DNA of 64,000 bases, taken from positions 583,095-647,094 of the forward strand of contig MKVW01000001.1 of assembly GCA_001898965.1 (NCBI GenBank). Direction: 5' to 3'. The position numbers and the translations under genes were made by a program. The notes under the pieces were generated by a model that did not search any database, was not told the origin of the DNA, and saw only the letters and a program-made list of their open reading frames with translations. Each line of letters opens with the position of its first letter. Position 1 is the first letter of the stretch. Positions 35,241 to 44,735 of this stretch are shown in pieces. This DNA comes from Rhizobiales bacterium 62-17. GTDB lineage: Bacteria; Pseudomonadota; Alphaproteobacteria; Rhizobiales; Beijerinckiaceae.

Positions 35241-35516
35241 ATGATCAAGAAAATGGTGATGACTGCCGCATGTGTGGCCGTGATGAGTCTGCCGGCTTTC
35301 GCTCAGGCTCCGGCTTCAGGCGGCATGCCGCCGTCAGATGCAACGACGCCCAGCGCGCAGGCGCCAGCCGATGCAAGTGGAACTGGCGTGCATCGCCAAA
35401 AACGCCAGCAGCACGCGAAGCTCGTGAAGCATAAAAAGGCACACGCGAAACATAGTCGCAAGCCGCAAAGTTCGGAGCCGGATTCATCGGACGGCATGAG
35501 CGCACCGCAGCAGTAG
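35241..35516 (+). CDS. Small secreted Lys/His-rich protein
   Basis: A 91-residue protein with a clear signal peptide (MIKKMVMTAACVAVMSLPAFAQ, cleaved after AFA-Q). The mature part is a short Ala/Pro/Ser-rich stretch then a strongly basic core (RQKRQQHAKLVKHKKAHAK) and an acidic end. AAGGAGAG sits 6 bases before ATG 35241. Such small basic exported proteins are common in Rhizobiales and largely uncharacterised; binding to nucleic acid, polyphosphate or the envelope is a guess. Confidence 0.72.
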   Translation: MIKKMVMTAACVAVMSLPAFAQAPASGGMPPSDATTPSAQAPADASGTGVHRQKRQQHAKLVKHKKAHAKHSRKPQSSEPDSSDGMSAPQQ

Positions 35517-35534
35517 AAGACGGTTCCATAAACG

Positions 35535-35566
35535 AAAAAGGGGACATTCATAACGAATGTCCCCTT
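35535..35566 (-). terminator. Rho-independent terminator for the peptide-binding protein gene
   Basis: AAGGGGACATTC (35538-35549) and GAATGTCCCCTT (35555-35566) form a perfect 12-bp stem with a 5-base loop. Five A at 35535-35539 give a T run on the minus strand, so it ends transcription of the gene at 35633-37168; on the plus strand it may also shield the small secreted protein gene. Confidence 0.88.
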
Positions 35567-35632
35567 ACGAGTTCGGAAGCTGTCCCGTAGCGCCTGGCCA
35601 CGCTGCGAAACAGCGTCCGCAATTCGGCTGAA

Positions 35633-37168
35633 TTATTTCCAGCCGATATTATTGAGCTCCGGCGCCGTGAAGATCGTCGAGACCTTGGGCAGCACGAGAT
35701 CGGTCGTGTGCACGACGACGGCCGGGAAAGTGGTCAGCGAAAGCAGCAGCGACTTGTCGTTGACCGCATTGAAGACCTTGCGCAGCAATTCGTTGCGCTT
35801 GGCCGGATCCATTTCAGCCGACGCCGCATTGGCCATCTGCGTGATGTCCTTTTCGCGCCAATAGTCGCGCGGTTCGGAACCGACATAGTATTCGACCGCT
35901 GAATTGACGTCGGACAGGCCGCCCGAGCTGTAGTGCGCGACCAGCAATTGCAGTTTGCCGGATGTCTGCTTGGTGCGGAAAGCGACGAAGGTCGTATTCT
36001 CGAGCTTTGCACGCACGCCGATGGCACGGAGCTGGCCGGCGATGGCCTCGCCCATTTTCTCGACGCCGGGGATCGTCGTGATCTCGACGTCGAAACCGTT
36101 GGGGTATCCGGCTTTGGTGAGCAGGTCGCGCGCCGCTTTCGGATCGTATTTGAGGTTCATTGGGTCGACGACGCAGCCGACCTGCGTGGCCGCGTTGCAT
36201 GGCGCGTCGATCACTTTCACCATATCGCCGCCGGCCATGATGGCCTTGGCGAGGGTGGGGCGATCGATCGCCATGGAGAGGGCGCGGCGCACGTCGGGCT
36301 TAGTCAGGGGTTCAAGGCCGGAGCGGCCGGCTGCGTCGAAGTTCAGATAGGTGTAGACCGTATTCTCGATCGCCGTCGACGTGATGTTCGGCATCGAGGT
36401 GAGCTGTTCCGACTGGTCCTTTGGCGACTCGAGGATAATGTCGAGGCCACCGGTCAGCAGTTGCGCGATCTGCGTCTGCGGATCGGGGATCGGCATCAAC
36501 TGTACGTTTTTGATCTTCGCCTTCGAGTTCCACGGGCCGGCGGGCTTGTAGTCCTCGTTGCGCACCAGCTTGATGCCGTTCGAGGCGTCGATGGAGACCA
36601 CTTTGTAGGGGCCTGTGCCGACCGGGGAACGACGACCGAAATCGGCCTTGGTTTCGAGCTTCGAATGGACAGACTTGGGATAGATCGGCGTGGTGGTGGC
36701 CAGGCGCGCCAACGCATAGGGCGTCGGGCTCTTGGTGATGATGCGGATGTTGTAGTCGTCGACCTTCTCGACCTTATCGATGAAGCCCCAGTTGGCGCTG
36801 AAACGCAGGCCCGATTTCGGGTCCGAGATATACATCAGCGTGTAGACCACGTCGTCGGCGGTGAAAGCCGAGCCGTCGTGGAACTTGATGCCTTCGCGCA
36901 GCTTCATGTCCAATTGGGTCGGCGAAACTTGCTTCCAGCTCTCAGCCAGCGACGGGCGGAAGGTTTTGCTCTGGGCGTCGAAGACGATCAGCGTGTCGTA
37001 GACCGCCACTGAGGTCAGCGTCGTTTCCGGCTGTGGGTCGATATAGATGTCCGTGGTGGCAATCGGCGCCTTATAGGCGACCCGCAACGTATCCTGCGCT
37101 TTCTGCGCCAAGGCCGGCGATGCCAGAAACGCCACGCACGCAAATGCGGTGGCAACGGCCTTCGACAT
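35633..37168 (-). CDS. ABC transporter substrate-binding protein, peptide/nickel (DppA/SBP_bac_5) family
   Basis: A 511-residue periplasmic protein with signal peptide AVATAFACVAFLASPALAQ. Family marks: LAESWKQVSPTQLDMKLREG near 90, IKFHDGSAFTADDVVYTL near 110, RRSPVGTGPYKVVSID near 180 and PDVRRALSMAIDRPTLAKAI near 285. GGGAGGTTCCCC before ATG 37168 fixes the start. It is a lone binding protein: no DppBCDF-type permease or ATPase is in the window, so it either serves a distant channel or binds for sensing. It is divergent from the indolepyruvate oxidoreductase. Confidence 0.9.
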   Translation of the reverse strand: MSKAVATAFACVAFLASPALAQKAQDTLRVAYKAPIATTDIYIDPQPETTLTSVAVYDTLIVFDAQSKTFRPSLAESWKQVSPTQLDMKLREGIKFHDGSAFTADDVVYTLMYISDPKSGLRFSANWGFIDKVEKVDDYNIRIITKSPTPYALARLATTTPIYPKSVHSKLETKADFGRRSPVGTGPYKVVSIDASNGIKLVRNEDYKPAGPWNSKAKIKNVQLMPIPDPQTQIAQLLTGGLDIILESPKDQSEQLTSMPNITSTAIENTVYTYLNFDAAGRSGLEPLTKPDVRRALSMAIDRPTLAKAIMAGGDMVKVIDAPCNAATQVGCVVDPMNLKYDPKAARDLLTKAGYPNGFDVEITTIPGVEKMGEAIAGQLRAIGVRAKLENTTFVAFRTKQTSGKLQLLVAHYSSGGLSDVNSAVEYYVGSEPRDYWREKDITQMANAASAEMDPAKRNELLRKVFNAVNDKSLLLSLTTFPAVVVHTTDLVLPKVSTIFTAPELNNIGWK

Positions 37169-37594
37169 GGGGAACCTCCCGTAAAAACTGACAAACTTGT
37201 TTGAGCCCGCTCATGCACCCCAGCACGGCGCGGATTGGCGCGGGTTCTAGCCTAAATAGCTAATAATTGTCTAGTTTTGTAATTTGACGATACCGTAGCG
37301 TTTCGAGCTGAAGCTTGTCTGAGGCTCTAAGGCCAATCGTGAAATCCCTTCAAACCCTTACGGGCGGTCAGGGGTGCCGCGCGTGGCCTGGCGGCAGGTT
37401 TGGCGTTGTCGAATTAGCAAGGGGAACGGCCGACGCATGCGATCGCGTGGCTTGGATAAAGCCCATGCTAATCAGATGGTTATGGAGATGGGGTTCGTGC
37501 TGGCAAAGCTGTGCGCAACGGCCATTCCGCTTGAAATAATTCTCAACTGCCGTGAAATGCCTTGGTCGAGGGGCGAGAGCAAAAGAGGGGTGCC
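37169..37594. other. Divergent intergenic region, 426 bases
   Basis: It separates the minus-strand peptide-binding protein gene from the plus-strand oxidoreductase. The left part (37255-37300) is AT-rich (AATAATTGTCTAGTTTTG) and probably holds the promoter for the minus strand. Short frames inside have no good ribosome site or recognisable product. I see no RNA gene. Confidence 0.5.
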
Positions 37595-39739
37595 ATGGCC
37601 GAGGTTTCATTCAGCAAGGAAATCAAGCTGCTGAAACTGGGGCAGGGAGAAACTTTTCATGGCGAGGGTATCCTCGCTGTCACCAAGGCGCTGCTGCAAT
37701 CGGGCGTCACCTATGTCGGCGGCTATCAGGGCGCGCCCGTCTCGCATCTGCTCGATGTCATGGTCGAAGCAAAGGATTTGATGGGCGAACTTGGCGTCCA
37801 CGTTCAGGCCTGCACCAATGAGGCGTCCGCCGCCGCCATGCTGGGCGCCTCGATCATGTATCCGGTGCGCGGCGCCGTGACATGGAAATCCATCGTCGGC
37901 ACCAATGTGGCCGCCGATGCGCTGTCCAACCTGTCGTCGCCCGGCGTCATGGGCGGGGCGCTGATCGTCGTTGGCGAAGACTATGGCGAAGGCGCCAGCG
38001 TCATTCAGGAGCGCACCCATGCCTTCGCCATGAAGTCGACTATGTGGCTGATGGATCCCAGGCCCAATTTGCCGACCATCGTGCGCATGGTCGAAAAAAG
38101 CTTCGAGCTGTCGGAGGCCTCCAATGCGCCGGTGATCATGGAATTGCGCATTCGCGCCTGCCATGTGCGCGGTTCCTTCACGGCAAGCGATAATATCGCG
38201 CCGAAAATCTCCGCTCGTGAATTGCAGAAGATGCCGGCGGAATTTCTCTACGATCGGCTGGCTCATCCGCCCGTCACCTACAAGCACGAGAAGCTGAAAT
38301 TCGAGGTGCGCATGCCGGCGGCGCGCCAATTCATTCGCGATCACAAGCTCAATGAAATTTTTGACGGCACCCACAACGACGTCGGTCTGATTGTGCAGGG
38401 CGGGCTCTATAATGGCCTCATCCGTGCTTTGCAGGAGATCGGTCTCGCCGATGCCTATGGCCGCACCGACATTCCCATCCTGGCGCTGAATGTCGTCTAT
38501 CCTTTGGTGCCCGAAGAGATCACGGCCTTTGCCGCTGGCCGCAAAGCCATCGCGGTGATCGAGGAAGGCCAGCCCGAATATATCGAGCATGAAATTGGCG
38601 CCATTCTGCGCCGCGCCGATCTCAACACCGTCCTGCATGGCAAGGACATGTTCCTGCAAGCGGGCGAATACACCACGGAAGTGCTGGTCAACGGCCTCGT
38701 CAAACTTCTGGCTCAGCATTTGCCATCCATCGACACGTCTCATGGCGCAGGGTTCGCGCGCGAATTGTCGGTGCTACGCGGCAAGGCACAGGCGATCCTG
38801 GCTGGCCCTCTGCCGGCACGCCCCCCAGGCTTTTGTATCGGCTGTCCCGAACGGCCGGTATTTGCGGCCTTGAAGCTCGCCGAACGTGAGGTCGGGAAGG
38901 TGCATGTGTCGGCCGATATCGGCTGCCATGCGCTGGCGACCTTCGAGCCGTTCTCTTTCGGCAATTCCATTCTCGGTTATGGCATGAGCCTCGCATCGAG
39001 CGCCGGCGTACAGGGCTTTTCCCAGAAGCGTCCGATCGCCATCATGGGCGACGGTGGGTTCTGGCATAACGGCCTGCTCTCCGGCGTCACCTCGTCCCTG
39101 CTCAATCATGGCGATCAGATTCTGGTCATCATGAAGAACGGCTATACGTCGGCGACGGGAACGCAGGATGTGATCTCGACACCGCAGGCGGAAGCGCGCG
39201 AGAAGGCGGCTGGTGCCTCCACGGTCGACAGCGATCTTACGATCGAGAACACGCTCAAGGGTATGGGCGTGAAATGGTTGCGTACCGTCAACAACTATCG
39301 CGTCGGCGATATGCGCAAGACCATTGTGGAAGCGATGCGCACGCCCTTCGACGGGCTCAAGGTGATCATCGCCGAAGGCGAGTGCCAGTTGGAGCGGCAG
39401 CGCCGCTTGCGGCCGATCCGGGCAAAGCTGTTGGGCGAGGGCAAGCGCGTCGTGCGCGAGCGTTTCGGTGTCGATGAGGACACCTGCACAGGCGACCATT
39501 CCTGCATTCGTCTGTCCGGCTGCCCGACCTTGACGGTGAAACCGTCGAGCGACCCGCTGAAGACCGATCCTGTCGCGCATGTCACCAATGGCTGTGTCGG
39601 TTGTGGTCTGTGCGGTGCCAATGCTCACGCGGCGACGCTCTGCCCGTCCTTCTTCCGCGCCGAAATCGTCTCCAATCCCAATTGGATCGATCGCGCCAAG
39701 GCCGGCCTTCGCCGGGCTCTGACGGCGGGAGCCGCGTGA
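37595..39739 (+). CDS. iorA: Indolepyruvate ferredoxin oxidoreductase, alpha subunit-like
   Basis: A 714-residue thiamine-diphosphate enzyme that would oxidatively decarboxylate aryl-2-oxo acids to aryl-acyl-CoA with ferredoxin. Order: pyrimidine-binding domain (YVGGYQGAPVSHLLDV near 30, CTNEASAAAMLGAS near 75), central domain, TPP-binding domain with ADIGCHALATFEPF near 435 and MGDGGFWHNGLLSG near 475, and a C-terminal Fe-S region (TGDHSCIRLSGCPT; GCVGCGLCGANAHAATLCPS). The last Cys is 10 residues after the third, longer than the CxxCxxCxxxC ferredoxin pattern. ATG 37595 follows AGAGGGG. The beta-like subunit overlaps its stop by one base. Confidence 0.9.
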   Translation: MAEVSFSKEIKLLKLGQGETFHGEGILAVTKALLQSGVTYVGGYQGAPVSHLLDVMVEAKDLMGELGVHVQACTNEASAAAMLGASIMYPVRGAVTWKSIVGTNVAADALSNLSSPGVMGGALIVVGEDYGEGASVIQERTHAFAMKSTMWLMDPRPNLPTIVRMVEKSFELSEASNAPVIMELRIRACHVRGSFTASDNIAPKISARELQKMPAEFLYDRLAHPPVTYKHEKLKFEVRMPAARQFIRDHKLNEIFDGTHNDVGLIVQGGLYNGLIRALQEIGLADAYGRTDIPILALNVVYPLVPEEITAFAAGRKAIAVIEEGQPEYIEHEIGAILRRADLNTVLHGKDMFLQAGEYTTEVLVNGLVKLLAQHLPSIDTSHGAGFARELSVLRGKAQAILAGPLPARPPGFCIGCPERPVFAALKLAEREVGKVHVSADIGCHALATFEPFSFGNSILGYGMSLASSAGVQGFSQKRPIAIMGDGGFWHNGLLSGVTSSLLNHGDQILVIMKNGYTSATGTQDVISTPQAEAREKAAGASTVDSDLTIENTLKGMGVKWLRTVNNYRVGDMRKTIVEAMRTPFDGLKVIIAEGECQLERQRRLRPIRAKLLGEGKRVVRERFGVDEDTCTGDHSCIRLSGCPTLTVKPSSDPLKTDPVAHVTNGCVGCGLCGANAHAATLCPSFFRAEIVSNPNWIDRAKAGLRRALTAGAA

Positions 39740-41193
39740 TGAGCCTGCGTCCGCGGACTTTGCTGATTGCCGCGCTGGGCGGCGAAGGTGGTGGCGTTCT
39801 CGCCGAATGGATTGTGTCGGCGGCATTGCAGGCGAAACTGCCGGTACAGGCGACCTCGGTGCCGGGCGTCGCTCAGCGCACTGGCGCCACCAGTTACTAC
39901 ATCGAGATGATGGATGAGCCGGCGCCGGAAGGGCTTACCCCCGTTCTCGCGCTCGTGCCCGTGCCAGGCCGTATCGATTACATGATTTCGAGCGAGCATC
40001 TCGAAACCGCCCGCCTGCTCGAACGCGGCTTTGCTTCGCCCGAGCGAACGGTGCTGATTTCTTCAACCAGCCGCGTCTATACCACTGCCGAAAAGATGCA
40101 GATGGGCGACGGCCGTTTCGATCCCGAACGCTTGGACCGGCTGTGCCACGATCTGTCGCACGCCTATATCGCGCTCGATCTGGAGCGCTTGGCGCTGGAC
40201 AATGGCACGGTGGTCAGCGCGCCGATGTTCGGAGCCCTGGCGGCAGCAGGGGCATTTCCATTTTCGCGCGAGGTCTGCGAGGCAGCGATCCGCGCGGGCG
40301 GGCGTGGCGCCGAGGCGAGCCTGAAGGGCTTTGCCGCCGCTTTCACCGCGACCCGTGTGGCGCTCGATCAATCAGCAGACGCTCCCGCGCCGACGCAGGA
40401 GCCCGCGCCGCCATCCGACGCCTTGAAAAAGGTTGTGGCGCTCGGGCAGGGGCGCTGCGCCGAGTATCAGGACGAGGCCTACGCCGAACTGTTTCTCGAT
40501 CGCGTGCGCCTTTTGCGTGACGCGGCCGGATCGACGGAAGACCCGCGTCAGGAACATGCGCTGGAAGAGGGCGTGCGCCGCCTGGCTCTCTGGATGGCCT
40601 ATGAAGACATTCCACGCGTTGCCGATCTGAAAACCCGCAAGGAACGCTTCACCCGCATTCGTCGCGATGCCGAAATGCGCGACGACCAGATCCTGCATGT
40701 CGTCGAATATCTTAAGCCGGGGATCGAGGAGATCGCGGCCATGCTGCCGCCTAAGCTCGGCAATGTGCTCATGCGCCGCGCCGCCTCGGGCAAGGAAACT
40801 TGGCCATTCGGTCGCGGCGTCAACATTTCGACCACCGGCGTCACCGGCTATTGGACGATGCGGGCGCTGGCGGGCTTCGGCCGAATCCGTCGCTCGTCCC
40901 TGCGTTTTGCCGAGGAGACGGCGGCGATCGAACGCTGGCTCGCCGCCATGCGCCAGGCCCTCCAGGGTTCGCCCGCTTTTGCCGGAGCGCTGGCGGAATT
41001 GCCACGCTTGCTCAAAGGCTATGGCGACACCCATCTGCGCGGTCGCGCCAATTACGCGGCGATCTGGGACGGCATCGTCATGCCGGCCCTGTCTAGTGGG
41101 CAACTAGAGGTCGTGGCGCCGAAATTGCGCCAGGCCATTGCGGCGGCTTTGGCCGATCCCGAGGGCAAGACGCTTCGGCGTGCGCTCGCCTAG
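39739..41193 (+). CDS. Indolepyruvate oxidoreductase beta-like subunit, long form
   Basis: A 484-residue protein. Residues 1-190 match the gamma/beta domain of 2-oxoacid:ferredoxin oxidoreductases (LIAALGGEGGGVLAEWI near 8, QATSVPGVAQRTGATSYY near 38). The remaining 290 residues, absent from a typical 200-residue IorB, are mostly helical (YEDIPRVADLKTRKERFTRI, AMLPPKLGNVLMRRA) and form an extra domain of unknown role. TGATG links it to the alpha subunit, so the two make one complex. The pair is typical of aromatic amino-acid or aryl-pyruvate breakdown. Confidence 0.83.
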   Translation: MSLRPRTLLIAALGGEGGGVLAEWIVSAALQAKLPVQATSVPGVAQRTGATSYYIEMMDEPAPEGLTPVLALVPVPGRIDYMISSEHLETARLLERGFASPERTVLISSTSRVYTTAEKMQMGDGRFDPERLDRLCHDLSHAYIALDLERLALDNGTVVSAPMFGALAAAGAFPFSREVCEAAIRAGGRGAEASLKGFAAAFTATRVALDQSADAPAPTQEPAPPSDALKKVVALGQGRCAEYQDEAYAELFLDRVRLLRDAAGSTEDPRQEHALEEGVRRLALWMAYEDIPRVADLKTRKERFTRIRRDAEMRDDQILHVVEYLKPGIEEIAAMLPPKLGNVLMRRAASGKETWPFGRGVNISTTGVTGYWTMRALAGFGRIRRSSLRFAEETAAIERWLAAMRQALQGSPAFAGALAELPRLLKGYGDTHLRGRANYAAIWDGIVMPALSSGQLEVVAPKLRQAIAAALADPEGKTLRRALA

Positions 41194-41249
41194 CATTTCG
41201 GATCAGACAGATTTTCGCGGTTCGAAACAACTGCTCACAATCGAGCGAG

Positions 41250-41277
41250 AGGGCACGGTATTGCCTTTTTTTAACTT
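41250..41277 (+). terminator. Possible weak terminator after the oxidoreductase operon
   Basis: GGGCACGGTATTGCC followed by seven T. Only about four pairs (GGCA/TGCC) form, so it would be weak, but the T run 55-80 bases after the stop is suggestive. Confidence 0.3.
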
Positions 41278-41472
41278 GAATCGCTTGGCAGCCTGTTGGA
41301 GCTTTTGAATCAAGCGGATTCTGGTCGCGTGAGCGACAGCGCAAAGCCCAGGCCGGGTCTGATGGAATCCGAATTGCAAGGCCCTGACCGTCTAAGGATG
41401 GCGAGGATGTGACCCGAATCGACCGTGCCGCTTCGATTCAGGGACAAGACGGACCGCGGCCTGGAAGAGGTG

Positions 41473-42843
41473 ATGGAGAAGCGAGTCCTCCTACGATTGC
41501 TGGCCGCGATCTTCACGATTCTGGCGCTGGGCATTGCGATTGGTCTTTACCTGTCGATGCCGACCACCTTGCGCATCGCCGTCGGGCCGGAGGGCACCGA
41601 ACAGGCGCGCTTCGTCCATGCCGTGCAGCGCGCGATGATCGATACGCGCCAACCTTTTCGCCTCGACATCCGCCCCGTCCTGAATTCCGCCGAGGCCAGC
41701 AAGCTCCTCGACAAGAAAACCGTCGATCTTGCCGTGGCGCGTAGCGACGATCCGACTTCGAACGAGGGGCGTTCTGTCGCCGTTCTGCAGAAGCGGTCGA
41801 TCATCGTCGTCGGGCGGAAGGACAGTGGCATTGAAAGCGTCACGGATCTGCGCGGACGCAATGTCGCTCTCTTAGGCGAATCCGATTCCAATCTGCCGCT
41901 CATCGAGCGTATTTTCGCCCATTACGAGATTCAGCCCGATGAGGTGAAGCTCAAAGAAATGCGGCCGGCTGACGTGGCAAATGCCATGGCCGATGGCCAA
42001 CTGGACGCTTTCATTCTGGTAATCGATCCTAACGCCCGCATGCCGCGTCGCGTTTTGGCCGAGATTACCGAGAAGCTGAAAATCCCGCTGATCTTCATGG
42101 GCATGCCGGCGTCGGAGGCTCTGGCCTTCCGCTTTCGTGACCTGATCACGACGGATATTCCCGCTGGTGTTTTCGGCGGCACGCCGCCGCGCCCCGAGGC
42201 GGCTATCAATACGGTGGCGATCAGCTACGAACTGATCTCGACGGAGCGCATGTCCGACACGACGGCGACGGCGCTGACCAAGAGCCTGCTCGAATTGCGC
42301 ACGCGCCTGCGCCGTGATCAGGAAATTTCCTTCGGCATTGAGACGCCGCCGGTCGACGAACCGCGCCGCTTCCTGCCGCACGACGGCACAGCGGCACTGG
42401 TCAATGACGATGCCGAAACATTCTTGGAGAAATATAGCGATGCCATCTGGCTGTCGCTCTTCGGGCTCAGTTTGCTCGGATCTTCGGTCACCGGTTTCAT
42501 GGGCTGGGCCTCTGGCCGCCGCCGCGAGGATGAGGTGTCGTTTCAGGCGCTGCTGCCGCAATTGACCGAGAAACTGGCGGCGGCGAGTTCGCTTGATGAT
42601 GTGGACGAGGTGCAGCGGGAGTTTGATGCTCTTGTCGTTACCACCCTGATGGACACCGGCAAGCGGTCCGGCTCTGGAGCGGACGCACCCGATCCGACGC
42701 CATGGATCACCCTGTTCAACCGCCTCATCGCCAGCCGTCGGGCCGCTCTCGAAAGGCAAGTGGCCTCGACGATCGGCGGTCGTGACGGGTTGGAGCGCCG
42801 GCAAGTTGCCAAGGTCGTTGACCTGACCCCGCGCGGTCAATAG
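41473..42843 (+). CDS. Membrane-anchored TAXI-family solute-binding protein
   Basis: A 456-residue protein. Instead of a cleaved signal it has an N-terminal membrane helix (LLRLLAAIFTILALGIAIGL), the TAXI/TRAP binding domain (TLRIAVGPEGTEQARFVHAV near 30, VDLAVARSD near 90), and a second helix near 335-355 (IWLSLFGLSLLGSSVTGFMG) with a cytoplasmic tail of about 100 residues (EKLAAASSLDDVDEVQREFD). This two-anchored form, with no TRAP permease beside it, is common in alphaproteobacteria and may act in signalling rather than uptake. GGAAGAGGTG precedes ATG 41473; ATG-like starts further upstream are less likely. Confidence 0.82.
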   Translation: MEKRVLLRLLAAIFTILALGIAIGLYLSMPTTLRIAVGPEGTEQARFVHAVQRAMIDTRQPFRLDIRPVLNSAEASKLLDKKTVDLAVARSDDPTSNEGRSVAVLQKRSIIVVGRKDSGIESVTDLRGRNVALLGESDSNLPLIERIFAHYEIQPDEVKLKEMRPADVANAMADGQLDAFILVIDPNARMPRRVLAEITEKLKIPLIFMGMPASEALAFRFRDLITTDIPAGVFGGTPPRPEAAINTVAISYELISTERMSDTTATALTKSLLELRTRLRRDQEISFGIETPPVDEPRRFLPHDGTAALVNDDAETFLEKYSDAIWLSLFGLSLLGSSVTGFMGWASGRRREDEVSFQALLPQLTEKLAAASSLDDVDEVQREFDALVVTTLMDTGKRSGSGADAPDPTPWITLFNRLIASRRAALERQVASTIGGRDGLERRQVAKVVDLTPRGQ

Positions 42844-43115
42844 CCGCATTCCTTATAGATTTATAACGGGTTCCATCCAGAGCTTGGTTCGCGCGGTTTC
42901 CAGCGCCGTGCAGGAGCATCGATCGGAGGGTAGATACATCGCGTACGTGTCAATTATCTTTGCATCCCAAGGATTTCTGCGTTGGGCGCCGCAGCATGCT
43001 CGTAGGCGTTGCTTGGTCTCGCGAAGGCATTTTTATGGTCCGGCCGCATTGGCCTAGGCCATTGACGGAGCGGGAAATCGGGCGCAGCAATGCCGTCATC
43101 TGATGGAGATTGACG

Positions 43116-44099
43116 ATGGCTTATTCTCGCAAGGACGCCAAGGCTTTCGCCCGCGAAAACATGCGCGGCATCTGGGCAGCGGCGCTCACCCCTTTCGCTC
43201 CCGATCTGTCGATTGATGAGAAGGCGCTGCGCGCCAATCTGCGCCATTGGTTCGACGATCTGGGTATAGACGGCGTGTTCATGGCCGGCAAACAGGGCGA
43301 GTTCTGGTCCCTGTCGCTGGAAGAGCGCAAGCGTCTCATGGCGATCTCGGTCGAGGAGGCCGGCAAGAAATCCGGCACGATCATGTCCTGCTCGGACCAG
43401 AACATCGATACGGTGATCGAACTGGCGAAATATGCCGAGAGCATCGGCGCGACCAGCGTCGTCGTTCATGCGCCGGTATTGAGCTTCCTGAAGGCGCAGG
43501 ACGAGACGCTTTACGAATATTACAAATACATCAGCGAGCAGGTGAACATCGGCATCGCCATGTGGAGCCATCCCGATTCCGGCTATCTGATGAGCCCGGA
43601 ACTGTGCGCGCGTATCGCAGAACTGCCTAACATCGTCGCCATCAAATACAGCGTGCCGCGCGAGATGTACGCCAAGCTGACGCGTATGGTCGGCGACAAG
43701 CTGATTGTGTCGACAGCGTCCGAGGAAGAATGGTTCGACAATATCGTCGAGCTTGGATGGCGGCTCTATCTCTGCTCGTCGCCGCCTTATCTGCTGCAGA
43801 CGAAGTATGATCGCCGCATGCGCGAATATACCGACCTCGCCTTTGCCGGCGAAGTCGAGAAGGCGCGCGCCGTGCGCAACAGCCTCGATCCGGTGCGCAA
43901 GGCGCTGCGCGGTACGCAGCCGAAAGAAAAGCCGCCGGCCCATGGCAAATATTGGCAACAGCTTCTGGGCCAGCAGGGTGGCGAGGGACGTGTGCGTCGG
44001 CCGATGCTGGAATTGACCGAGGCTGAGAAGCAGGCCGCGCGCGAAGCTTTCGCCTCCTGCGGCTTGCAGCTGTCGGCTTCCAAATCCGCCGCCGAATAG
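43116..44099 (+). CDS. Dihydrodipicolinate synthase-family lyase/aldolase
   Basis: A 327-residue DHDPS/NAL-family TIM barrel. The Schiff-base lysine is K177 in PNIVAIKYSV. The GTTGE loop is replaced by MAGKQGEF (56-63), and the catalytic tyrosine segment that reads PYY in DHDPS is HAPVLSF here, so this is not a lysine-pathway enzyme but a retro-aldol or decarboxylating relative. The C-terminal 60 residues are longer than usual. GGAG lies 7 bases before ATG 43116. It is followed 18 bases later by a 3-hydroxyanthranilate dioxygenase, so it may process a ring-cleavage product. Confidence 0.82.
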   Translation: MAYSRKDAKAFARENMRGIWAAALTPFAPDLSIDEKALRANLRHWFDDLGIDGVFMAGKQGEFWSLSLEERKRLMAISVEEAGKKSGTIMSCSDQNIDTVIELAKYAESIGATSVVVHAPVLSFLKAQDETLYEYYKYISEQVNIGIAMWSHPDSGYLMSPELCARIAELPNIVAIKYSVPREMYAKLTRMVGDKLIVSTASEEEWFDNIVELGWRLYLCSSPPYLLQTKYDRRMREYTDLAFAGEVEKARAVRNSLDPVRKALRGTQPKEKPPAHGKYWQQLLGQQGGEGRVRRPMLELTEAEKQAAREAFASCGLQLSASKSAAE

Positions 44100-44666
<567 letters not shown>

Positions 44667-44735
44667 GTTCCATTTTGCGTGCATCTACGCCTATGATACT
44701 GCAATACCCATAAAAACCTTCTGGAGGGGTCCCAT

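Noticed and set aside
37530..37555. TTGA...TCAA resembling an FNR/FixK box before the indolepyruvate oxidoreductase.
   Set aside because: The half-sites are 8 bases apart (AATAATTC) instead of 6, and flanking T/A positions do not match.
37315..37634. Short plus-strand frames in the gap before iorA.
   Set aside because: No ribosome site, overlapping frames of similar length and no recognisable product.
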